NCBI GenBank assembly: GCA_947568835.1
Contig: OX387602.1
Coordinates: 25,161,021-25,225,020 of the forward strand
DNA length: 64,000 nucleotides
Source: Protonemura montana
Taxonomy: Eukaryota > Arthropoda > Insecta > Plecoptera > Nemouridae
Direction of reading: 5' to 3'
Below, one piece after another: positions 36,401 through 46,800 of this stretch (the stretch's first letter is position 1; each line of letters starts with the position of its first letter). The notes under the pieces are model-generated. The model did not search any database and was not told the DNA's origin. It saw nothing but the letters and a program-made list of their open reading frames with translations. A program made the position numbers and the translations under genes.

Positions 36401-39400
36401 CACGACAAGATCACCACTCAAGCATAAATTAATTCGATCACACAGCAGTGGTCAACAGTTTTTGAGTTCTACCGTTTAAGCCGTTGGACCGATTTCTGGC
36501 CGTGAGCCCCAGTGAAACTCTTTCTTCCACGTTGTCCGTGTTACTCAATAATGGCCATCAAAGTTCTGTGACGTCCGTTTTGGCGACACTCGAAAATTTC
36601 ACGGAACCACGAAGAGGCGGATGCAAATTTGGTAATCGAGTAACTAAACGAGTTTGTAATGTCGTCAGTTTTCGATAAATTCTTGAATGAATGGTGAAGA
36701 TATGCAAATCATTTCCTATGTCACTAATCAAGCAATGCAGTTTCTTTCTGCCAAGAGCGACGCGTTTTAAACTCTAAATTGGTCAGAGCACATCAATCAC
36801 TAGATTAGTATATAGACCTTTCGCGGTACTATTAGCGAAATTAGGTCACGACGGCGTATCAACTTTTTATCAGTTCTCGTAGGGGATCGTTGACCAAGTT
36901 CACGGTTAGAAAAGATCTCTCGTTGGAGACTGGCACGCTTCGATTCAAGGTTTTGGTCCAGATTCCAGAACATCACTTTCGAGGGAAGAAACCCTTATCT
37001 GGTTCTATGTCGGCGCAATCTGCAGTTGCTACCGACAAGGAAGTTACGCCTTCCGTTGCGGGACCGGTCAGGGGTCAGACTCTTTACTCCGAGAAGATAG
37101 CAAACCCTTCGCCCACAGCTCAGCTGCTAGCTCTGGTCTCCACGAACCGATTTCGTTTGGGTTTTACCTTAGTTACGAGGAAATGGCATTCGCCTGCCGA
37201 TCGCCATTTGTCAGGCACTGTGTCGAGTAGCTCGAGAAAAAAAGCACCTGGCCCAGAGCGTGGCTCTTCTGAATGACGCGGAACATACTTTCGTTTTAAA
37301 ATCAATCATAATCAATTCAATACCACAAATTATTTTGATAGTTGAGTGTAGCATGCGAATTCGTCTAAATGTGAATCGTTTCTTCTAAAATTGGCAGAGC
37401 GATTACTTCGAAAGAGAGTAATAGCATGTAAAAGGTAGGCCAGTAAATGGTCCAATAGCGTGCACGTGCATATCGTCATGAGCATCTGACAAGATTGTTT
37501 TTAAGAGCCTATATATGCAGAGTTGACCGTTGATCCAATGAATACATCACAAACAAAACAAACAGTGTTCCGATTCCCATAAGTCTGCGTCTAAACTCAG
37601 ACATAATCTGCCTCAAAGACTCTCTGCCTAGAGCCACCGCGCCACAGTATAATTACAATTGCCTATTTGTGGCTATACCAGAAACAAAACCCAAACAAAA
37701 AACAGGTGGAACGCACAAAACAGGTGATTGCATTGAGGTTCCAGAATGCGAGTTACTCACAGAAATTTACTGTTCAAAATTCGTTCCATGTCGTCAAATT
37801 TGACTCGTCTCCCGTCTGCTGCTGCGTCCGCCATGCTCTTCTTTTCATGTTTCATCACATGAATCGCACAGAACTTAATCACCTATCCTTCTGATCACCA
37901 ATACTTATATATCGAATCGATCGAGTTGAAATTCTCAATCACCTTATCAGTAGATGTGTATTGCTAAATAGCATGATTATCTTCAAGTTCCATCGAATGC
38001 TGTCTGTCATAAAGAAATAATTAATTTTTTTCATGTTTTTTCTTTCCAACAGAATTTTGACATAACTGGAGTTAACCAGTGATACCATCTTCAATTCGAT
38101 ATGATTCACTAAGGCACTTGACCGCAAAATTACATCTAATTCTAGAATACATCAAAATACTCTTGATATCTCACAAATATATCTTCAATACAAAAGGCGA
38201 CTAGGACTGAATCTGTCAGTATCGTCGATCGAAGGTAGCCAGCTCACTGCAGATCAACACACTTGTTACGGCGCTCAGGGCGGTGAGCTGATACCATTCG
38301 ACTTGGCCATCGCCTAACTGAATAAACGCCTCGTATATTATTGAACCCGGCACGCATTGTGCCATACGACGTGTAATGGGATAATCGGTACACACTTAAA
38401 TCCAGTGAGAGGACGCAGAGCCAGCTATGATCCTGATTTCTGATGTGTCACAATGAAAAGGCGCGTGACCCGCACCGAGGACCTCCGAATTGGAGCCCGA
38501 GGGCAACGATTGCGTCAAAACACAACGAGCGGCGGCCTCCATTTCCGTATCTGTACCTGCCATTCATTGCACACGATTAACCGAGTGATATGTATACATC
38601 TTAGTGCTGCGCTTGTCGCTGTTCTCTTCGCAAACACCGGTCGAGCAGTGCATTTGCGTGATGCACCTGTGACTACTCACTCGCGGATCTCGTTGTTATG
38701 TTTGGCGGAGGCTACTTAGATCGCTACAGATCTCCATCGAAATTATCTGACCGTTGAACCTTTTACTAGTTTATTTTTTCGGATCATAACCTTCCGCTCA
38801 TAAAGTTTGCAATAGATTGTCAACATAAACAATTCATGTCGCGAGAACTACAATGATAATGATAAAAACTCTATGACCTATAATTATCGGATCACGTCAG
38901 CTGCTACCTATTTTTCCTCTAGTTTTGCAATTTAGTTGCCTTGTTGCACGAGGGCTTGATCTCCCGGGGGTGGAATTTTGTTGAGCTCTGATAAATTTTA
39001 TCGTGAACGGCGACTCCGTCGCCCAAAAGACAATAGCTCGCTGATGATGAAGTGTACCACTGTCTTGTCTCCCGCTACGTCGAGCTTCAGGAGGTGCTCG
39101 TCGTCGTTCAAGAGGAGTTTGTCGCCGACACATGAGCTGCAGCCTCTTCGGCGAAAGGGGTCATGCACGCGCTTGCGATTGATTTTCGTTTTTACATTAT
39201 ATTTTGCGCTTGGCTTGCTGCAGCCAGCTTGAAATTAAAGCAGATCTGAATGGGCGAGAGAATCGAGCCTGAATTCTTTAAAGGAAGTTGACATGAAATG
39301 TGAACTTATTTATGCACGTATTGTCTGGGCAAAAATTGTGACGCGGAAGCACGTTGGTGCAGTTCATTGCAATAAACACTGGTCTTAGAACCTGATGCTA

Positions 39401-42400
39401 AACACTGTATGACTACGAATTGCTGTCAACGTACAAAATGCAATCAATCAAATGGCCGCCGTATTGGATTCTGTTTGATTGCTATTAATAGTGCTAGTGT
39501 ATTTGCAGACATTCAAGGTATCTTTACTTCCATATTAATGATGATTAAGACGGATGATCCATAAAAACGTTATTGGATACCACCAGCTCCACCATTTCGT
39601 TCGTGGAGTACCTGTTATGAGGGAGCACTCTGACCTATGAAAGTAAAGATAAAAAATACAACAACCTTCCCTTCAGGATATTTCGATGCACCACACAATG
39701 GTGATGAAATATGTAAATGCTTAATTTATTCACCCCCAACTTGGATAAATATCAGGTATGAGTCTCACCTTGCTATTTAAAAATTTTGTAGGTGCGAGAT
39801 TTGGCTGGGATTTTCATTTCACTCAACTATAATTCATTCCATCTTAAGAAGGACACGTTTTTAAAAGTTTCAAGCCCTGACACCTAAGTTTCAAAACTGA
39901 AACCCCAATCCTTGAGGTCGACAAAAAGCTCACAGCAATACATCCAAATTCTCCATAGAGGCACTTTTTGTCGGTTTATTTGTCTACCAATTTTTCCCCC
40001 CCAATATTTATAATCTAAACCCCTCCAAAACCACACAAGATACATCGTCCATGCGTGTCATTACTCATCACTTTTGGTATGTGTTCCATGAAAATGGCAC
40101 ATGGATGGCCTACAAGTCCAGAGAGTATAATTGTAATTAACAATAGTTGGCATCGCGAGGCTAACTCGGCACGATCTGCACGGTGATAGTGTCAATAGTT
40201 ATTGATAGGTCCATCGTCAGGCACGTTTCTAATCAGACTAATCGAGCGATCGAGAGAGAAACGAATTTATGATCGCGATCGCATGTGGCAGCAACCACGC
40301 GAGGCTCGTGTGAAATTATACAATCCTTTAGCACGAGATTATCGGGATTCGATCTTCCAAGACGAATTTTTGCACATCACCAGACATTCTCTTGTATATA
40401 GCGCTTTCACGATTGCTAGCTGGCAGGTCCGCCTTTCTCCAGACAGTATAGGTCGGTAGTCCTTCGCATATCGTTGTCTTATGCCATTGTTCGTTCAGTA
40501 ATCAGATGCATACCATCTATTACACGCGTGCATTTTTAAATCCATGGTAGAAATATATTTGGAAGCACGGCGGAATGAAGGAGGTTCCGAAACGTCATTC
40601 GCAATAGCTCCTGAATCCGTCACGGATCCAGCTGATTTCAGCGAGGGACGACAACCAACATGGCGATAGGAATTCTCCAGAACGTAGTCTCTTATCAGTA
40701 GCCAATGCAAACTATCTCTTACGGATGACCATCGCCGGACGCTAGATTATTATTACATGACATGCTATTGGTGAATGCGAAACGGGGAACGCAAGGTGCT
40801 AAATGGAACGCTTGATTCACGTCCGCGTGCTGCGATTCGCCATCGACGGCATCTCTGCAAAACCATGCAGTGCAAAGTCGTGCGTCTAAGTCGTTGGCTT
40901 GGCGATGACCGTCTAGTAACCCCGGTGCTCTCGATACCAACAGCTGGTCTATCGCCTATGTTGGTCGTTTCGAGTCAACACGAACGCTAGGGTTTCACGA
41001 CTGGAATCTTTATGGATATGAAGGAATCAAGTGTAAAGTTTGAATCTCTTTGAGCTGCCATTGAGCGAGAGAGGCGACATCACGTGACTTCAGTCAACTT
41101 CTTGAAATCCTTGAAAGAGTCGACTTCATCGGCGCTATAAATTATACGAAATTTTCATCTTTTACATTCCTTCTTTCGCCTTTTTCTTGTAATTACAAAG
41201 TACGTCGCGGTGCAGCTAATGTGAAGTGCCAATTTAGCGAGGCACCCAGAGAATGACGGTTGATTGTGGGAAAAGTGCCCCCTACTGCAACATCAATTAT
41301 CCTCTTCCTTCATTATTCAGAATTACTACGAATTAACGTATACTTTGGGATGACAGTCACTTGTGAGAGGTCAACAAAGTTGTAACTTTGTTAATTCTAC
41401 CTTAATTAATAAACTAATTCTATCTAGCTATAACAAGTTACGAGCAGTTGACCACAATAATTAAACGTGTGTTTGTGTATAAGACTTTGTCCACTAGAAT
41501 ATATAATTGGCTTCAAATAAAACCGGACTCAAGTGAAATTTCTTAATGACCTACCTATTCCGCGAGTTTTTTTTTTGCGACAAAAGTCTAGAGTGTTGCA
41601 TGGTTTTCGAAATTTTTGCCAGTTATGTTCTTTAAAAAAGGTCAATTACGTAACACTTCAGCTGCGACAGACAGTAATCGCATTCAAATTTGATGCGCCA
41701 AGTTTCCTTTCCTAAAAAGCGCATCAACAGAACAGAAAAAAAGTGTGCAGTTTTATCAAAATTATTAGAGAAGAACACAATATGTTGTAGAATTATTTTT
41801 ACCTTCTCCAGTTATTGTAAACGTCAGTGAGAGAAACCAACAGCGACATTTGACGAATCGATCACAAACTTAAAGCCACGATCAAAATCACTTTGTATCA
41901 CGACCGTTACAAAATACAGTTGCTACGGACTTAACATAGAAATATGTGCGGTGTCCAGCGGTGTTGGTAAAGCGCGAAGAAAGAGAAAGATGCACGAACG
42001 AGTGTTCGTCTAGGTTCCGAAGTGAGAACCTATCGCGACCGATGCAGAAAGGTATCTGTCGTTCTTTTCTTATAATTATTTGCGCTCTGCCAGCAACCAC
42101 TGTGTGTGTGTGCCTCACTCAATAAGAGCCGACCGACCGGCAGACGGCGATGGGTGGTGGAATGGGAGAGCTAGCCCTACCACTTCACCTACAGGCCATC
42201 AGCATCGCCGTAAACCCGCTACCTGAACACACACTGCCGGCCTGCTGCACGGTGGACGAAAAAAGTGGATGGGAGGTGATACGACTTGATATCCAAGGTC
42301 TTATTTTAGAGCAAATACACCTTAATCATTCCAGGAGTGTTAACACTAAAATTAAGCAGAGATTGATTTGCCGCCTTGTAACCAATTAGTTGGGGACACA

Positions 42401-43140
42401 AAAATATTATTTTAAGTGGATCTGCACGACCAATCAAGAGGTAAATATGCGACTAGAGCCCACGAACTGAATGAGGATTGGCCAAACACTGTTTGTTCAG
42501 GGCGACTTTGATTTGTTCATTGACGTGCGATGAAATAAATTGCAATATAAACTAACAATGAGATAATCAGTTACCAAAATATAGATCGTCGTGCAAATTT
42601 GTAGGGCATATCAGTATGTATTCATTATTTGTGAGCAAATGGAGCGAACACCTCTACTAATATGCAGCCAGCCAGACCTTCGAAGACGCAAGGGAGGCCT
42701 ACTTATACTTATTCACACTGCTGCATACGCACGGCTGGCGTCGGCAGTTGTATTTGCTATGATTAGGCAGTAATGGTTGTTATTTATTGTGGCATGCGTT
42801 CGCTCTGGGGTCCAATTAATTAAACGCGCGTGCAGAGACGATGAAAAATCACGCCTCCGGGACTGTGCAGGGTTTTTTGAAAATTATTTTGAAAAATTTG
42901 TTGTTGAAACATCATTGTTGGTAGTAATTTAACCCATGTTCACTGAATTTTGTTAGCCTTAGTGCGATACTAGTAAAATCGTTTCATAAATATTTACCAA
43001 CACGTATCTAAATGAGAGCGTAACGAAAATATCAGGTCGATTTGAATTTTCCTGCTCACACAATTATTTCTAGCATTCTCGCGGGCTGTCACCTCTTGTT
43101 GCTAGTGCCAACGGTAGCTGCTAGGTAGCAGCATAATATT
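33430..43140. other. large spacer / SLC4 5' region, no gene recognised
   Basis: Between the SLC4 5' exon and PSMD6. It contains a GC-rich, CpG-rich patch (about 34760-35010) and several ORFs under 130 codons with no similarity I can name; the longest is on the plus strand at 36890-37276 (codes 128 residues). Non-coding first exon(s) and the promoter of the SLC4 gene probably lie here. Confidence 0.5.
34760..35010. promoter_or_regulatory. CpG-rich island, candidate promoter
   Basis: About 250 bp with many CG dinucleotides in an AT-rich region, upstream (on the minus strand) of the first SLC4 coding exon. ORFs are open on both strands, as expected from base composition. A promoter or non-coding first exon for SLC4 is an inference from position and composition. 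Confidence 0.35.
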
Positions 43141-43237
43141 TGCCTCCATGTGCACAATGCTCAATCACGGGCCGCTACTTTTCTTTTCAAAGAAAGTGTG
43201 TGGACTGGAGCGGTGGGCAATCTTTGGACGCGTGAAC

Positions 43238-43565
43238 GTAAGTTACACTTAATTTATTTACTGGAAGGTGTTGCTCAAAGCCGGAAAACACATTTCACAT
43301 CTTTGCCTCGCAGTAAACTTAAAGATAAGTCCAATAATTGGACAGACGAGAGAGCCGGTAGATTTTCGTTGGAGGCTATGGTCTCCAAAGTGTCTCATGT
43401 CACAACCTGATGTTTCAGAGGAATGTAAGGAAAGTCGTTGTTGTAACCATGCATTACCATTCTAATCACTTGCTTAGATATGAAATTCGCAAATTTGATA
43501 CTGAGGAAATATATACTCAGGCGTCTGATTTCAAGGAATTTCAACAGCTTTTTCATCTGTTGTAG
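43238..43565 (+). other. probable 5' UTR intron of PSMD6
   Basis: A consensus donor (GAAC|GTAAGT, at 43238) and acceptor (ttttcatctgttgtag ending at 43565) bracket 328 nt; the acceptor is 22 nt before the PSMD6 start codon. This would make the gene spliced in its leader although its coding sequence is a single exon. Based on splice consensus only. Confidence 0.45.
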
Positions 43566-43587
43566 GCCAAATAACAACTAAAACAAA

Positions 43588-44778
43588 ATGGATGAGCTGG
43601 ACGAAGAGAAGACTCCAGAATACATGGCCCTAGCACAGATAAAGTTTGAACTGCGCTTACCTGAAAATAGAGACAAAGTCGAGCTTAAAGAAAAGCTCCT
43701 AGCTGGAATAACTGCTTGCAATATGGCTCCATTTTATACCAAAGTATGTGAAGATCTCGGGTGGGAAAGAGATCAAGCGCTTCTAGATACGATGATCGAC
43801 GCCAACAACGAAAGCCTGAAACAGTTTGAAAAGGAAGTAATCCCAGATACATCCACCTTGGATGACGATTACAGTTCCAGGATGTGGTATGAGAAGCTTC
43901 TTTTTCTGTGCTCCATTGGCGATGAACAAGCAGCGAAAGAATTGGCAACATCCAAGTTGTTGGACAAAGACCTGTCAGTGAATCGGCGCCTGGATGTTTA
44001 CTTCGCAATGTACCGCATTTCGTATTTCCACGGCTGCGACTTGAAGGGCATGAAAAGCGCTGTAGACAAAGTGACGGCCATGGTGGAGGGAAAGGGCAGT
44101 GGCGACTGGAGCTCAAGAAACAAACTCAAGTGCTATGAAGCCATCTGCTGTCTGGGTTTCCGCAATTATGAGCGGGCGGCAAATCTCTTTTTGGACGCTC
44201 TACCCACATTTACATCGTACGAGCTGGTATCATTCGGAGACTTTGTCCGGTACGCGGTCTTGGCGGCGATGATTGCCCTACCACGAAACGTTCTACACGA
44301 AAATCTCACCAAGCAAGGAGTCGTTCCTCAAGCCCTGCACTCGGAACTGCCCATTCTTCAAGATTACTTCTCGTCGCTGTACGAATGTTGTTACTCCAAG
44401 TTCTTCGTATGTCTCGCGGAAATCGAGACGATATTAAGGAACGACCCACTGACTCGCCCACACATGCGCCAGTATGTACGTGAGATGCGTATTCGTGCGT
44501 ACTCGCAAATGCTGCAAGCGTACTCGAGTCTTAGTCTGCAACGAATGGCCGAGGCGTTTGGTGTCTCCGAAGAGTTCATCGAGAAGGAGATCGCACGGTT
44601 TACGGCGGCAGGCCGTCTGCATTGCAAGATAGACAAGGTGGCTGGTACAGTCATCACTAGCAGGCATTTGCAGAGCAATGCGGATCGCCGTCGAGAAATG
44701 GTATACCAGTCGACAATCAAGTGTGGAGACAATCTGCTAAATCGCCTTAAGAAGCTTACAAAAATTATGGAGTTTTAG
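43588..44778 (+). CDS. PSMD6: 26S proteasome non-ATPase regulatory subunit 6 (Rpn7)
   Basis: Scaffold subunit of the 19S lid of the 26S proteasome, which degrades ubiquitinated proteins in cytosol and nucleus. The single exon codes 396 residues (human 389) from an ATG in good context (acaaaATGG). The N-terminal helical repeats include NMAPFYTKVCEDLGW. FTSYELVSFGDFVRYAV, YVREMRIRAYSQMLQ and MAEAFGVS lead into the PCI domain, with FIEKEIARFTAAGRLHCKID and the C-terminal helix GDNLLNRLKKLTKI. The PCI part is well conserved, but the N-terminal half (about residues 85-150) differs strongly from the usual Rpn7, including loss of the common AFRKTYDKT-type stretch. An AATAAA lies 80 nt after the stop. 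It may be a retro-derived paralogue rather than the only Rpn7 gene. Confidence 0.93.
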   Translation: MDELDEEKTPEYMALAQIKFELRLPENRDKVELKEKLLAGITACNMAPFYTKVCEDLGWERDQALLDTMIDANNESLKQFEKEVIPDTSTLDDDYSSRMWYEKLLFLCSIGDEQAAKELATSKLLDKDLSVNRRLDVYFAMYRISYFHGCDLKGMKSAVDKVTAMVEGKGSGDWSSRNKLKCYEAICCLGFRNYERAANLFLDALPTFTSYELVSFGDFVRYAVLAAMIALPRNVLHENLTKQGVVPQALHSELPILQDYFSSLYECCYSKFFVCLAEIETILRNDPLTRPHMRQYVREMRIRAYSQMLQAYSSLSLQRMAEAFGVSEEFIEKEIARFTAAGRLHCKIDKVAGTVITSRHLQSNADRRREMVYQSTIKCGDNLLNRLKKLTKIMEF

Positions 44779-44856
44779 CACCATATGGAAGCTGGCAATT
44801 TGCCAAGAAATCGGAAGTAGAATCTTTCTTTTAACAACTCGGGGGCTTCAATGTAC

Positions 44857-44862
44857 AATAAA
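44857..44862 (+). terminator. PSMD6 poly(A) signal
   Basis: Canonical AATAAA, 79 nt downstream of the PSMD6 stop codon, followed by a T-rich stretch around 44880-44900. Confidence 0.75.
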
Positions 44863-44879
44863 TTTCACAATGAGTAAAC

Positions 44880-46700
44880 ACTTTTTCGGTGCGAATTTTT
44901 TGTAGACCAGAGAGCTGCATTTGTCAGAATTGGTTGCAGTGAACCATAAATTTAATGCGGGTCCAGGCAGCTCGAGATTCTTGGGACTTTGAAGGAATCG
45001 GTAAACAACCTTAAAAGCTCACATTAATTTTTTCAGGGTGCATTAACGTCATTAACGCATTAACATCCGCCAGATAGTATGCAGTTCTACATAATTTTTG
45101 TTTATTTCAAGACAGTTCATCAATTCTTTTCGGTTTGTAACATGTTTCTTCAAAATAAGCCATAATTGTTTGCGATTGAAAATTAAATGATGTGGTCATG
45201 CGAAGATGTTTTTTTTTAAATGATACCTACACAGGACGTGTTATTTACTACCTTAGGTAGGTACTACTCAATGCTTCCGAAGAAACCTCTTCTTTTAGTA
45301 GGTAATTTGGTTCAAATTTTCGTCAATAATTCCATTTATTGATATTCCGAGTAGCAATCTCAAATCAATATGAAATGAACACATTCTGTGACAGAAATCA
45401 CTGGGCACGATAAGTCAATATAAAGATATATCAGGAAGAGCCAGAAGGGCATGTCAATTTAACCCAAACCAAAAACGATTCCTCCACCGTTCGAACTAAG
45501 AAACATAATATCATGATAATATCAACTAGTTTGACATTCGTGCACATCTCTTCACATAATAAATGCAGCACTCAAACCCAGTCAGAGTAGATTGATTTCG
45601 TTTTGCCATGAAAATGTAGAAAACTTGTTTAATCTCCAGAGACAACTCCTGAGAGACAATGACCGGTAATGACCGTTAAAGTTATGATTCATTTTTTGGT
45701 ACATTTATTTAAAATGTACCTACAGCTTGAACAATGGACAAGTTGCAAAAAATCCTTTATTAGAACCCCAATCTGAGCCATTTGATGTCAGGCCAGCTAC
45801 ATTTGGAGCATGCATTAAAATTTAAAATTGGTAGGTTTTTGCAGCATTGCATTGCAGATTGGATCAAAAACCCCCATTTAACCCTGATTCAAATGAGAAT
45901 TATCATTGGTTCACTCCAAAGGGTCACCCCATCAATAAGACAACCTGGGAACAATTAAAGAACAAGAGGGATGCAAACACAAAACCAAATGCAATACTTT
46001 CTAAACTTAACTACTTTTCAGCTCCCTCGTTCACAGACGGCTCGTAAAAAATGAACCTAATGAGACTTACCTAATCCTGCCGATAAACAATTTCTCCAAT
46101 TATACTGGCTACACGTAGGTTCGAACGGTCGTTCCAATATTCTGTTACGATTAGTACCTACCTGCACTGCCAAACCCCCGGGACTTACTACATTTGATTC
46201 CCAAAATAACTATTGATGCTCACAGTTGAGCTCTTCCGCAGTTTTGTCTTATGGCAAAAGTGGATACAGAGAACTGAAACTACATCTAAGGTTCCTAGGA
46301 TAAGCTATCCATGATCCCTATAATCACCTCACATTTTGTTTATGGAGCATGCTTAAGGAACGTTGCAAGTTTTCCCCTTTCAAAATAAGAGCATTTCACT
46401 TATTAGCAGCATTTAAAAAACATTTATAATTTATAATATATTATGATATTTTTATACCTATAACATTATCATTAACTGATTAATACCCTGCTGTGTCCAT
46501 AGCATTGAAAAACAAATTCTTTTTAATAATCTCACATGTTTCACCAATCTGAATACAAGAAACTTTGCGCTTCTCAGTATACTTATCTTTGTAGAAAATC
46601 CACAAGAATTTTTAGTTCCGTTCAACCGTTTATTCGATGTGATGCTTTCTCACTTCGTTGCAGTTTTTTGTTTTGTTTTTCCAAGCACTCACTTGCACCA
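44880..46700. other. intergenic between PSMD6 and SLC7 gene (convergent)
   Basis: Convergent gene ends: PSMD6 ends from the left and the SLC7 transcript ends from the right. AT-rich and largely featureless apart from one possible coding exon at 45858-46047. Confidence 0.6.
45858..46047 (+). other. possible orphan coding exon
   Basis: Not recognised. After an acceptor-like sequence (gcattgcattgcag) an open frame codes LDQKPPFNPDSNENYHWF, then TPKGHPINKTTWEQLKNKRD and ends SAPSFTDGS with TAA at 46045-46047. The composition (W, H, Y, N, few repeats) looks more protein-like than the surroundings. No partner exon or domain was found; it may be a remnant or a chance ORF. Confidence 0.25.
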
Positions 46701-46701
46701 T

Positions 46702-46707
46702 TTTATT
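46702..46707 (-). terminator. SLC7 gene poly(A) signal
   Basis: AATAAA on the minus strand, about 30 nt past the stop at 46736-46738. A second AATAAA lies at 46629-46634. Confidence 0.65.
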
Positions 46708-46735
46708 GATCAACTTTTAGCACTGTTGTGTGGTC

Positions 46736-46800
46736 TCAATCACATTTCTCATCTTCCAAAACGCACATGAACATTTTGGCGCACGTTACGTTGAGGGAAT
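46736..46800 (-). other. SLC7 last coding exon
   Basis: The acceptor cctttttcag precedes 46800. Joined at phase 1 to 47437 it codes [20 protein letters not shown] then D and TGA, resembling the short C-tails of insect relatives. If the intron is retained instead, the previous exon reads on as [12 protein letters not shown] and stops at 47399-47401. Confidence 0.75.
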
